Source: Holtiella tumoricola
GTDB lineage: Bacteria; Bacillota; Clostridia; Lachnospirales; Cellulosilyticaceae
Assembly (NCBI RefSeq): GCF_027857615.1
Contig: NZ_JAQIFT010000010.1
Location: 62,001 to 126,000, forward strand
Direction: 5' to 3'
Length of the DNA: 64,000 bases
A program made the position numbers and the translations under genes. The notes under the pieces were generated by a model. That model was not told the origin of the DNA and ran no database searches. It saw nothing but the letters and a program-made list of their open reading frames with translations. This document shows positions 9,618-17,983 of the stretch, one piece after another (the stretch's first letter is position 1; every line of letters begins with the position of its first letter).

Positions 9618-10478
9618 ATGCCAAAGATTAAACTGGATATTAAACGTGCACTTTTTATTGTTATAGGTACTTTTTTAATAGCTTTATCTACAAATGCTAT
9701 TCTTATTCCTAATCATCTATTGAGTGGCGGCGTAAATGGTATTGCAACCTTCTTACATTTCATCTTTAATTGGAATGTCAGTATACTTGTTCTCCTCTTA
9801 AATATTCCACTATTTTTATTAGCATTCTTTTTTTTAAAACGTCACTTTCTTGTTTCAAGCCTCTTTGGTATGTTGATGCTTTCCTTTTGGCTACAAGTAA
9901 CAAAAGATATACAAATTGCTACAACCAATACCCTTAGTATCATACTATTGGGTGGTCTACTCAATGGAGTAGGTAGCGGTATTATCTTTAGAGGAGATGG
10001 TTCTACTGGTGGTTCTGATATCGTCGCTAAAATCGTTAATAAAAACTTTTCTTTGAGCATGGCTACTGTCAATATGATTATTAATGCTATCATTATTAGT
10101 TGTTCTATTCTCTTCTTCGGATTAGACTTATCTGTATTAACCCTTGCAACCATGTTTGTAGCTAGTAGAATTACCCATTTTGTAGTAGATGGTCTTAATT
10201 ACAAACGTACATTATTTATTATTACCACCAAAGACCACTACCAACCCATGGCCAATGATATTATGTCTGAACTTCTCCGCGGCGTGACTATCATACCGGC
10301 AAAAGGTGCGTACACTAAAGAGGATAAATTTATTCTCTATACTACAATTAGTATTCAAGAAGTAGCCAAAATTAAGCACATCGTTGCTGAACATGACCCA
10401 ACCGCCTTTGTAACCATAACCCCAACCGCTCAGGTTATTGGAAACGGAAAAGGATTCTTGCCAAATATCTCAGATTAA
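9618..10478 (+). CDS. YitT family membrane protein (YitT + DUF2179)
   Basis: Integral membrane protein of the YitT group. The N-terminal 160 residues contain five to six hydrophobic helices (for example RALFIVIGTFLIALST, ILVLLLNIPLFLLAFFF). The glycine-rich loop LLNGVGSGIIFRGDGSTGGSDI is the family signature. The C-terminal 85 residues are a soluble DUF2179 domain (TTKDHYQPMANDIMSELLRGVTII... VTITPTAQVIG). The function is not established; transport has been proposed. Three ATGs occur in a row at 9612, 9615 and 9618; I chose the third because the GGGGG element then has 7-base spacing. A terminator begins 7 bases after the stop. Confidence 0.9.
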   Translation: MPKIKLDIKRALFIVIGTFLIALSTNAILIPNHLLSGGVNGIATFLHFIFNWNVSILVLLLNIPLFLLAFFFLKRHFLVSSLFGMLMLSFWLQVTKDIQIATTNTLSIILLGGLLNGVGSGIIFRGDGSTGGSDIVAKIVNKNFSLSMATVNMIINAIIISCSILFFGLDLSVLTLATMFVASRITHFVVDGLNYKRTLFIITTKDHYQPMANDIMSELLRGVTIIPAKGAYTKEDKFILYTTISIQEVAKIKHIVAEHDPTAFVTITPTAQVIGNGKGFLPNISD

Positions 10479-10484
10479 CTCTAC

Positions 10485-10512
10485 AGAGTAGGATAAGTAT
10501 CCTGCTCTTTTT
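10485..10512 (+). terminator. intrinsic terminator of yitT
   Basis: Inverted repeat AGAGTAGGATA / TATCCTGCTCT (one G-T wobble on the plus strand) with a 2-base spacer, followed by TTTTT. It works best on the plus strand. Confidence 0.8.
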
Positions 10513-10540
10513 GCTATAAGTACGTAAAATAAATATTGGG

Positions 10541-11228
10541 TTAAGTGTGAGGGCATTTAGGCAAGCTTATTGTATTCCAACTTCTAGTCCTCAACTCTTA
10601 AGAGAGGCTAATTTCATTTCATCAAACTAACGGTCAAAACTCAGAAAAGAAGTTCACTTTTCTTCAAACATTTCCCTAAAACCAGTTTGATTTCATTCCC
10701 TAAGCCTCTCTAAAAAGCCTGCGGAAAAGTTTCCATACAATAACTTACCTTACAACCCATCACATAATAGACCCCTTCCGGTATCAAGGTAGCTAAACTA
10801 CATAATCTATTTTCTAAACATCCTTCATGTGAAAGTGCCTAATCATTCCTAAGTTGAGATAAAGAGCAAACTATGAAGGAGTATTATCAAGCACTAGGAA
10901 GTATTCTCTCTAAAGAAGAGACGTTTGCTCTTCTATCTTCTCTTCGGCATATCATTGGAAGTGAAAACTTACTTCTCTGAGTAGAAAAGAGCGGTGATGC
11001 GTGGGTGACCTCCATGTAGCTTTTTTTCGAGGATGGACTTAGAGTGTGTTAACGAATATGAAGGAAGGGGGTTGTGCGAGTGTTTGCTGTGTGCCCCTCA
11101 GAGTAAGCGTTAGCGAGTTTTCTCATAGCCTAACTGAATAAGAGTTTACACAGTCTTAGTCCATTTGAGCAAAAGCGAAAGGGAGGTACCCATGTAGTGC
11201 CGACCGGACGACCTCACATACTAAAAGT
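10541..11228 (-). ncRNA. candidate large structured noncoding RNA, about 690 nt, family unknown
   Basis: No credible ORF lies between yitT and trpS, yet the sequence is less AT-rich than nearby spacers and dense in complementary pairs. 10544-10552 pairs with 11212-11222 (closing stem); 10560-10575 with 10735-10749; 10601-10609 with 10703-10711; 10621-10628 with 10684-10691; 10643-10649 with 10657-10663; 10862-10871 with 10923-10932 (10 perfect pairs); 11003-11013 with 11182-11191; 11033-11053 with 11144-11164 (18 of 21 pairs); 11066-11070 with 11094-11098. ATGTAG follows both arms of the 11003/11182 helix. The stems nest into one multi-branch fold. Strand is uncertain. For minus: a -35/-10 pair just before 11228, purine-rich loops, and three A-C or C-A mismatches next to the 10621 stem that become G-U pairs. 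Against it: G-U pairs favouring plus beside the 11003 helix, and no clear 3' terminator. I do not see RNase P, tmRNA or a group II intron domain V. Confidence 0.55.
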
Positions 11229-11234
11229 TTTTAC

Positions 11235-11262
11235 TCTATAAAATATTTACTTTAAAAGTTAA
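11235..11262 (-). promoter_or_regulatory. possible promoter for the structured RNA
   Basis: On the minus strand TTAACT (complement of 11257-11262) and TATAGA (complement of 11235-11240) are 16 bases apart. The expected start, near 11228, lies 6 bases before the closing stem of the candidate RNA. The -35 box overlaps the T-run of the trpS terminator. Confidence 0.4.
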
Positions 11263-11284
11263 AAAGGCTGCCATCATGGCAGCC
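11259..11284 (-). terminator. intrinsic terminator of trpS
   Basis: Perfect 9-base inverted repeat GGCTGCCAT / ATGGCAGCC with a 1-base centre, followed on the minus strand by TTTTT. It starts 18 bases after the trpS stop. Confidence 0.9.
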
Positions 11285-11301
11285 CTTCCTTCTAGCTTTA
11301 A

Positions 11302-12309
11302 TTAACGTACAACTGGTGGGAATCCCACTTTCTTTTGTACTTTTCTAAGTGTTTTTGTTGCAAGATAGTTAGCTGTCTCTGCATTTTTCTTAATGATTCC
11401 ATCAATATAAGCTTTATCTTTTGAAAGTTCTTCAAAACGTTTGTGAAGAGGACGTAGTTCTTCTACTACAGCTTCCCCTACTCTCATTTTGAAGTCACCA
11501 TATCCTTTACCTTCAAACTCGTTTTGGATAGCTTCCATAGACATACCTGTTACCGCACTATAGATTGTCATCAAGTTACTAATACCTGGTTTTGCTTCTT
11601 GGTCAAAGCGTACCAGAGCATCCGAATCTGTTACTGCACGTTTGAACTTACGGATAATAGTGTCTGGATCATCAATTAATGAGATACTTGCATTATTATC
11701 TTCATCTGATTTTGACATTTTCTTTGTTGGATCTTGTAGACTCATAATTTTTGCGCCTACTTTACTAATATATGGTTCTGGAATCTTGAAAGTATCGCTA
11801 TATAAGTTATTAAAGCGTGCTGCAATATCACGTGCAAGCTCGAGATGTTGTTTTTGGTCTACGCCTACTGGTACAAGGTCTGTTTGGAAAAGTAAAATAT
11901 CTGCTGCCATAAGTGTTGGATATGTGAAAAGTCCAGAGTTAATATTCTCTGCATGTTTAGAAGACTTTTCTTTAAATTGTGTCATACGGCTAAGCTCACC
12001 CATATAAGTATAGCAATTTAAAATCCATGCAAGTTCAGCATGAGCTGGTACATGTGATTGATAATAAATAACGTTTTTTTCTGGATCTAAACCAGCAGCA
12101 ATATATTGCATTAATAAGTTTCTAGCATTTTTTCTAAGTGTAGCTGGATCTTGTCTTACAGTAATCGCATGCATATCAACTATACAATAAAGACAGTTAT
12201 ATTCATCTTGTAAGTTTGTCCAGTTTTTAAGGGCACCTAAATAGTTCCCAAGTGTAATAACACCTGAAGGCTGCATCCCACTAAAAATGACCTTTTTTTC
12301 GTTTTCCAT
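11302..12309 (-). CDS. trpS: tryptophan--tRNA ligase
   Basis: Class I aminoacyl-tRNA synthetase that charges tRNA-Trp. The Rossmann-fold signature appears as PSGVITLGNYLGAL (about 14-27, the HIGH-equivalent) and the second as KKMSKSDED (about 195-203, the KMSKS loop). The DLVPVGVDQKQHLELARDIA segment is also typical of bacterial TrpRS. The length of 335 residues is standard. GAGGTG precedes the ATG. The 121-base gap to the divergent luxS gene is too short for a T-box leader and I see no T-box motif in it. The gene is followed by its own terminator. Confidence 0.97.
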   Translation of the reverse strand: MENEKKVIFSGMQPSGVITLGNYLGALKNWTNLQDEYNCLYCIVDMHAITVRQDPATLRKNARNLLMQYIAAGLDPEKNVIYYQSHVPAHAELAWILNCYTYMGELSRMTQFKEKSSKHAENINSGLFTYPTLMAADILLFQTDLVPVGVDQKQHLELARDIAARFNNLYSDTFKIPEPYISKVGAKIMSLQDPTKKMSKSDEDNNASISLIDDPDTIIRKFKRAVTDSDALVRFDQEAKPGISNLMTIYSAVTGMSMEAIQNEFEGKGYGDFKMRVGEAVVEELRPLHKRFEELSKDKAYIDGIIKKNAETANYLATKTLRKVQKKVGFPPVVR

Positions 12310-12430
12310 CTATCGCACCTCATTTTTCTATCTTTTTATGAATTAAAGTTATCATATCATATTTTTCTAGAAAGCAAAATGCCTTTCGGTATATAATAAC
12401 ACTAATAGCAACTGAAAGGAGCTTACAACT

Positions 12431-12910
12431 ATGGAGAAAATTCCAAGCTTTACAATTAACCACTTAACATTATTACCAGGTATCTATGTTTCTAGAACAG
12501 ATGATATGATGGGACATGCTATCACGACTTATGATCTTCGTATGAAAGCACCAAATAGGGAACCTGTTTTAAATACAGCCGAAATCCATACTATGGAGCA
12601 TTTAGGTGCTACTTTCTTACGCAATCATCATGAGTATGCTAGTGAAGTAATCTACTTTGGTCCTATGGGATGTCGTACTGGTCACTATCTTATTTTAAAA
12701 GGTAATCGCCCTTCTAGTGAAATTGCACCTCTTATCACAGAAATGTTTGAGTTTATTGCAAACTATGAAGAAGAAGTTCCAGGTGCAAGTGCTCATGACT
12801 GTGGTAACTATTTAGATATGAATTTAGGTATGGCTCGTTATGAAGCTAAAAAATACTTAGAAACACTTCATAACTTAACATCTGAAAACTTGGTCTATCC
12901 AACTAACTAA
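12431..12910 (+). CDS. luxS: S-ribosylhomocysteine lyase LuxS
   Basis: Cleaves S-ribosylhomocysteine to homocysteine and the autoinducer-2 precursor in the activated methyl cycle. The metal site is visible as HTMEH (His53, Glu56, His57) and the later Cys in AHDCGNY; the catalytic Cys is in GPMGCRTG (Cys81). The length of 159 residues is normal for Firmicutes. GAAAGGAG precedes the ATG by 10 bases. It stands alone: trpS is divergent and a terminator follows the stop directly. The pfs partner gene is not in the window. Confidence 0.97.
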   Translation: MEKIPSFTINHLTLLPGIYVSRTDDMMGHAITTYDLRMKAPNREPVLNTAEIHTMEHLGATFLRNHHEYASEVIYFGPMGCRTGHYLILKGNRPSSEIAPLITEMFEFIANYEEEVPGASAHDCGNYLDMNLGMARYEAKKYLETLHNLTSENLVYPTN

Positions 12911-12934
12911 AAAAGTGGTCTAATGACCACTTTT
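12911..12934. terminator. bidirectional terminator between luxS and the solute-binding protein gene
   Basis: Perfect inverted repeat AAAAGTGGTC / GACCACTTTT with a 4-base loop, directly after the luxS stop and touching the stop of the convergent gene at 12933. Confidence 0.85.
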
Positions 12935-14513
12935 AATCTATAGAATGCTTTTCTGAACACTTACATTTATTATACTTTTCTTGATAAAATGCAACATATT
13001 CTTTCATCCCCATATTTTCTAGAGCACTTAAATAACTTTCCCATTCTTTCTCTATATCGTACTCTCCAGAAACCCACCTTATTTTCATCTCTACAACATA
13101 TCTATTTAAGCTATTATAGATTTTACCCATTCCCATAAAATCAGTCATAAACATAGTCCTACGACAAATATTATCTTCTATCAAATAAGGGCTATACTCT
13201 TTATAGTTTAGTTCATGACGTACTAACATTGGATTAAAAATAAACTTACTTTTTTCACTTCTTGGGAATATACCCGGGCATGCTCCTAATGGACTATTCT
13301 CCATGCTATATTGCGCATAACTTTTTCCTAAAGGTGGACAGATAAATCTATAATTTCCTCCACTCTTTTCAAATGTAACACCTTCAGCTCCCCATATTAA
13401 CTCTTGTATATTTTCAGGATTAAAAAACTGATCAATCCAAGCCATAGTAATCTCTGGATAAAGATTACTAGATGTAATCATAAATTGATTTGTTGTAATC
13501 TTACTATTTTGTTTTCCCCATAACTGTGTACCACTTGGCCCTTTTAGTGGTGGAATAACTATATATTCATCTCTTCCTCTTTCTTCTCCTACCACAATTG
13601 TACTATCTTTAGCAAGAAATGCTCCTACAACAGGTGTTTCTCTCATCCCCTTTGCTACATACTGTTCAATGTCTTGTGTAAAAATTTCCGCATCTAATAG
13701 ACCTTCTTGATATAACTTCCTTAAATATAGTATTGCTTCCTTATAACCTTCTTGTGCTGGTGTAAATAATACATTTTCATCTTGCACCAGCATCATTCTA
13801 TCTCCATTAATCACGCCAAATGATCCTATAAATGAATTCATACTGTAATTGTATACCCCATCTATATAGCTAAAGGGTATCTCATCAGCTTTACCATTTC
13901 CATTAGGATCTTGTGTTTTAAATGCCTTTAAAACATTATAAAACTCGTCTATCGTTGTTGGTATTTGTAGTCCTAGCTGATCCAACCATACCTTATTAAT
14001 AAAAAGATAATTTTCTACCAATGCTGAATCCATTTCATTATAAAACGGTAACGTATAAATTTTATTATCTAAAAATGTACAGGCACTTTTTATAAAAGGC
14101 TTTTTTTCTAATAATGCTTGAATATTTGGAGCATACTTCTCTATAAGTTCATTTAAAGGAATAATCCTTTCACTTTGTATATATCCTAAAATATCTGTAT
14201 TCTGCAAATCTCCTCCCATAATAAAATCTGGGACTTCTTCCATCTGTAATATATGTATCTTTTGTAAATCTCTTCTTGCACTATTAATTTGATTAAAATT
14301 AACCTCAATACCCATTTTCTTTTTAATGTTATTTAAAACTTCCATTTCATTATAATTGCCTAATCCCACTGGTGAAAATACAACACCATTCAATGTGATT
14401 TTACTCTCTTGTATAACCTGCATAGGTTGTATATCTATAGATATTTTATATCCTATACAAATTAAAAGCATACATATTATAAATGTAATAATATTTTTTT
14501 TAATATTTTTCAT
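12933..14513 (-). CDS. extracellular solute-binding protein, family 1 (LplA-like)
   Basis: 526-residue exported protein of the sugar-binding class of ABC transporters. The N-terminus is a basic start and a hydrophobic helix (NIITFIICMLLICIGYKI, about 7-24), but the Cys in LLICIG is not in a proper lipobox, so it may stay anchored by the helix. The body shows family landmarks: VPDFIMGG, LNELIEKYAPNI, LPFYNEMDS, LFINKVWLDQLGLQIPTTIDEFYNVLKAFKTQDPNGNGKADEIPFSY, in which DPNGNGKADE is the calcium-loop-like motif of the LplA/YtcQ group. No permease or ATPase gene adjoins it. It is divergent (139 bases) from a membrane AraC regulator, so the two may form a sensing pair or may use permeases encoded elsewhere. 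The ligand is unknown. Confidence 0.85.
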   Translation of the reverse strand: MKNIKKNIITFIICMLLICIGYKISIDIQPMQVIQESKITLNGVVFSPVGLGNYNEMEVLNNIKKKMGIEVNFNQINSARRDLQKIHILQMEEVPDFIMGGDLQNTDILGYIQSERIIPLNELIEKYAPNIQALLEKKPFIKSACTFLDNKIYTLPFYNEMDSALVENYLFINKVWLDQLGLQIPTTIDEFYNVLKAFKTQDPNGNGKADEIPFSYIDGVYNYSMNSFIGSFGVINGDRMMLVQDENVLFTPAQEGYKEAILYLRKLYQEGLLDAEIFTQDIEQYVAKGMRETPVVGAFLAKDSTIVVGEERGRDEYIVIPPLKGPSGTQLWGKQNSKITTNQFMITSSNLYPEITMAWIDQFFNPENIQELIWGAEGVTFEKSGGNYRFICPPLGKSYAQYSMENSPLGACPGIFPRSEKSKFIFNPMLVRHELNYKEYSPYLIEDNICRRTMFMTDFMGMGKIYNSLNRYVVEMKIRWVSGEYDIEKEWESYLSALENMGMKEYVAFYQEKYNKCKCSEKHSID

Positions 14514-14652
14514 AACTCCCCCCTAATTTATCTTAACCTTTGTCAGATTATTTTTCAATTAATAATATTATAAAATTTTATAATATATTAAAGCATTTAT
14601 GCTTGTATTTCCTATATATTTAGCTTAAAATGTCGTTGAGGTGAAAAAGTAA

Positions 14653-16764
14653 ATGTCTTCACAACTAAATTTATTTAAAAAATATTTAATATCGTTTTTA
14701 CTCATCTTTATGATTCCAGTATCATGCATTATAGCCACTTTATTTAGCGTAGGTTATGACATTTTTTCTAAAGAACTTTTTTCTAAAGAAATAACTAATA
14801 TTGAATTATCTATGAGTCATCTTAATAATGAATTAGATGAATGTCTACTCATTGCTCATCACTTGACGAACAAAGACGAGTTTAAACCCTTTAACTTAAA
14901 TGAAACCCCCTCTGAAGGTTCGCGATTGATTAATACATTATTTAATTATATTATTTCTAATAAACTTTTGAATGAGGCAGCTGTATACTTTTATAATACT
15001 GACTATGTGTATACCAGTAAGAGTAGCTTGTCTGTAGAAAATTTTTATGAGCAATATTCTTCAAGTACTTATAGTCCTAATGCTTTAAAAGAATTAGTCG
15101 AAACCAGTACTGACTCTATATTTTTTAATGACTTAAAATATAACGACACGAACTACTTTGCTCTTTTAGTACCTCTTTCTGCCTATTACGAACAAATTGG
15201 ATGTAGCATCTTTTTATTTGATCAAAATCTTTTGTATGACTCTATCTTTGCTTCGCAAGAAGATAATAGACAATTTTACTTTGTAAATACTTTAGATTTA
15301 GAAAACTCATTAGATTCCTTTGATCTTAGCCATATGCCTACACTTAATTACGAAAGTTTAATACGCTCACTAAGTACACTTACTAAAACTGGCGATTCTT
15401 TCTCCACACATTCAGATCAATATCTAATTTATGCATCTAAGCCTTCTCTTTCTGCAGATAACTTATTAATTTTAAGTACGGCTTCACACAAAAAAGTCTT
15501 TGCACCATTACATACCCTTAATCTGATTATGTTAGTAAGTCTTGTAGGAGCTATACTCTTTAGTTTACTTTGTAGTTATTATATTGTTAAACGTAATTTT
15601 GCACCACTTCGTGAAATGAACTATTCACTTACTATGCTAAAACAAGATTACTCTAAATTAGAAAGAGAAGTAACTCAAAGTATTCCTATGCGTCAATATT
15701 TCCTATTAAATCAGCTTATTAATGGGAATATCAATAACATTCCTGATTTCATAGAAAACTGTCATTCCTTGAATATGGATTTAACATCCCCATATCATGG
15801 CATCATAGTCGTTAAAGCACAAATTAATCACTTTGCATTTGATAAAACTATTATTGATACACTACAAAGTATGCAACAAACTTCATTAAAACAAAGTTAT
15901 CTCATCCAACATATTTATCCTAATATAGATATCTATTTAGTTGGAACTGAAGGAAATATTAAACTTTCGACAATTGTTCTACCCCAAGCAACATTGTACT
16001 TTGGCAGTTTCTCCAGAAGACTTTCTAATATTTCTAAGTCTTATATTAATGCACGTGCTCTTAGTGAACTTGCTACATCTACACCAGAACTCGCTGATTC
16101 TATACAAGTTCTTTTTCAAGATTATAAAGCTATTGCATTACAACTTACCACATTTCTACAAGTTGGAGACTATCAAAAAATCCCTGAACTTCTCCTACAA
16201 ACTATACAATCTCTAGAGGCTACAACACTTCCTTTTTCATTACAAAAGGTTATTTGTATAGAAATTATGATGGCATTTAACAACTACATTTCTAAACAAA
16301 AATATTCTATTCCATATGATAAACTAGATTTAGTCTCCTTATTTAAGGTAGAATCCTTCGAAGAACTAAAAGAGATTGTCTTAGAAGTTTCTTCTGAAAT
16401 GTTAAATCTTATTATAGATTTTCGAAATGATCGTATTCTTGAGCCATCTATTACACTTATTAAAGATTTCATTAAAGAGCATTATGAGGACCCTAATCTA
16501 TCTACAGAACAAATTGCTTTAGAATTTTCCATACCTACTTCTTATTTAGAAGACTACTTTTATAAACATACTTCACAATCGCTCTTAGATTACATGTATC
16601 ATTTACGTATTGAAAAATCTAAGGAACTACTGAAGACAACACCATATACGCTTAAAATCATTGCTAATCAAGTAGGGTTTGTGCATATCTCTAGTTTCAT
16701 TTCTTACTTTAAGGAATACGAGCACTGTACACCAGGGCATTATCGATCAAAATACCATATTTAA
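14653..16764 (+). CDS. membrane-bound AraC family regulator with extracellular sensor
   Basis: 703 residues. A first membrane helix lies at about 10-33 (YLISFLLIFMIPVSCIIATLF) and a second at about 290-312 (LNLIMLVSLVGAILFSLLCSYYIV); the 250 residues between would be an extracellular Cache-like sensor. After a linker and a degenerate central domain, the last 100 residues form an AraC double helix-turn-helix (STEQIALEFSIPTSYLEDYF and LKIIANQVGFVHISSFISYFKEYEHCTPGHYR). This architecture senses an outside ligand and binds DNA without a separate kinase. GAGGTG precedes the ATG by about 9 bases. It is divergent from the solute-binding protein at 12933, its most likely target. A terminator follows. 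Confidence 0.88.
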   Translation: MSSQLNLFKKYLISFLLIFMIPVSCIIATLFSVGYDIFSKELFSKEITNIELSMSHLNNELDECLLIAHHLTNKDEFKPFNLNETPSEGSRLINTLFNYIISNKLLNEAAVYFYNTDYVYTSKSSLSVENFYEQYSSSTYSPNALKELVETSTDSIFFNDLKYNDTNYFALLVPLSAYYEQIGCSIFLFDQNLLYDSIFASQEDNRQFYFVNTLDLENSLDSFDLSHMPTLNYESLIRSLSTLTKTGDSFSTHSDQYLIYASKPSLSADNLLILSTASHKKVFAPLHTLNLIMLVSLVGAILFSLLCSYYIVKRNFAPLREMNYSLTMLKQDYSKLEREVTQSIPMRQYFLLNQLINGNINNIPDFIENCHSLNMDLTSPYHGIIVVKAQINHFAFDKTIIDTLQSMQQTSLKQSYLIQHIYPNIDIYLVGTEGNIKLSTIVLPQATLYFGSFSRRLSNISKSYINARALSELATSTPELADSIQVLFQDYKAIALQLTTFLQVGDYQKIPELLLQTIQSLEATTLPFSLQKVICIEIMMAFNNYISKQKYSIPYDKLDLVSLFKVESFEELKEIVLEVSSEMLNLIIDFRNDRILEPSITLIKDFIKEHYEDPNLSTEQIALEFSIPTSYLEDYFYKHTSQSLLDYMYHLRIEKSKELLKTTPYTLKIIANQVGFVHISSFISYFKEYEHCTPGHYRSKYHI

Positions 16765-16779
16765 TTTAATCCATACATC

Positions 16780-16805
16780 AAAAGAGCGCCATTGGCGCTC
16801 TTTTT
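16780..16805. terminator. bidirectional terminator between the AraC gene and argD
   Basis: Perfect inverted repeat AAAAGAGCGCC / GGCGCTCTTTT with a 3-base loop and a T-run on the plus strand. It is also directly downstream of the argD stop on the minus strand. Confidence 0.9.
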
Positions 16806-16807
16806 CT

Positions 16808-17983
16808 CTAACTATACTGTTCTATAACTTTTTCTAATAAAGTTACCGCTTCATCTACATGCTGCTTTTCTATAATTAGTGGAGGTAAAAATCGTATAAC
16901 GTTCTCTCCTGCCCCTATAACAAGTAGCCCCTCTTCTATACATTGATTAATAACATGACGTGCTGGTATAGAAAGTTCTATTCCTATCATTAATCCCATT
17001 CCACGTACATCTACAACTTCATTTTTACGTTTCTTTAAGCACTCTAACTTTTCCTTTAAGTAGTTACCTATTTCTTGCACGTGCTGTAATAAGTTATTCT
17101 CACATAGCTCCCCTATAACAACCTGAGCTGCTGTTGTTGCCATTAAATTCCCACCAAAAGTAGTGCCATGGTCGCCTGGTACAAGTATATCTGCTTTTTC
17201 TTTCACAAGTACTGCTCCTATTGGCAATCCCGCTCCTAAACCTTTTGCTGTTGTAATCACATCTGGCTCAATGTCAAACTGACTATATGCAAATAAACTC
17301 CCCGTTCTTCCTACACCCGTTTGTACTTCATCTATGATAAGAAGGGCATTATAATCATGACATAGCTTCATCACTTCTTTAAGGTAGCACTTATCAGCTA
17401 CATGTATACCACTTTCCCCTTGAATCACTTCTAGAATAACCCCGCAAGTATCATGAGTGATTACTTGTTTCAACTGTTGTATGTTGTTATATTCTACATA
17501 GTTAAAACCAGGCACCATAGGTTTAAACGGTGCTTGGTATTTCTCTTGTGCGGTGGCAGTCAATGCACCATAAGTACGACCATGGAATCCACCTGTCATA
17601 GAAATCATTTGTGTCTTAGTGGGTGATTGACTTACTCCATGTTTTCTTGCTATTTTAATAGCCGCTTCATTGGCCTCTGTACCACTGTTGCAGAAGAATA
17701 CTTTCTTAAATCCACTATATTTTGCAAGTAGTGCCGCTGTTTCTATTTGGGGCTTTGTATAATAAAGATTAGAAGTGTGCATGAGTTTATGTAATTGACC
17801 TTCTAAACTTTTCATAAGCTTTGGATGACTATATCCCAAACTATTCACTGCAATACCACTTCCCATATCTAAATACTTTTTCCCATAATTATCATAGATA
17901 TAACACCCTTCCCCACGGTCAAGTACCACATCAAAACGGTTATAAGTATGCATCACATGCTGGCTTTCTAAGTCTTTTAGCAT
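16808..17983 (-). CDS. argD: acetylornithine aminotransferase
   Basis: PLP-dependent class III aminotransferase that converts N-acetylglutamate semialdehyde to N-acetylornithine. Landmarks: FCNSGTEANEAAIKIARKH (phosphate and cofactor binding), GGFHGRTYGALTAT, LLIIDEVQTGVGRTG (Asp that contacts the pyridine ring) and TTAKGLGAGLPIGAV with the Schiff-base Lys near 247. The length of 391 is typical. It is the last gene of argC-argJ-argB-argD and overlaps argB by 7 bases, so it is translationally coupled. A GGGAGGGGG element precedes the ATG. Confidence 0.95.
   Translation of the reverse strand: MLKDLESQHVMHTYNRFDVVLDRGEGCYIYDNYGKKYLDMGSGIAVNSLGYSHPKLMKSLEGQLHKLMHTSNLYYTKPQIETAALLAKYSGFKKVFFCNSGTEANEAAIKIARKHGVSQSPTKTQMISMTGGFHGRTYGALTATAQEKYQAPFKPMVPGFNYVEYNNIQQLKQVITHDTCGVILEVIQGESGIHVADKCYLKEVMKLCHDYNALLIIDEVQTGVGRTGSLFAYSQFDIEPDVITTAKGLGAGLPIGAVLVKEKADILVPGDHGTTFGGNLMATTAAQVVIGELCENNLLQHVQEIGNYLKEKLECLKKRKNEVVDVRGMGLMIGIELSIPARHVINQCIEEGLLVIGAGENVIRFLPPLIIEKQHVDEAVTLLEKVIEQYS

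Noticed and set aside
9842..10153. 103-codon minus-strand ORF inside yitT
   Set aside because: It is a frame shadow of the well-supported yitT gene with no start signal.
10541..11228. Group II or group I intron, RNase P RNA or tmRNA
   Set aside because: I found no domain V catalytic helix, no GAGGAAAGTCC-type RNase P core and no tRNA-like 3' end or tag frame. The possibility is not excluded by computation, only by reading.
12310..12430. T-box leader upstream of trpS
   Set aside because: The gap is 121 bases, shared with a divergent gene, and lacks the T-box sequence and a terminator before trpS.
15941..16216. 91-codon ORF inside the membrane AraC gene
   Set aside because: Alternative frame of a clear gene; Leu/Phe-rich composition is what the codon shift yields.
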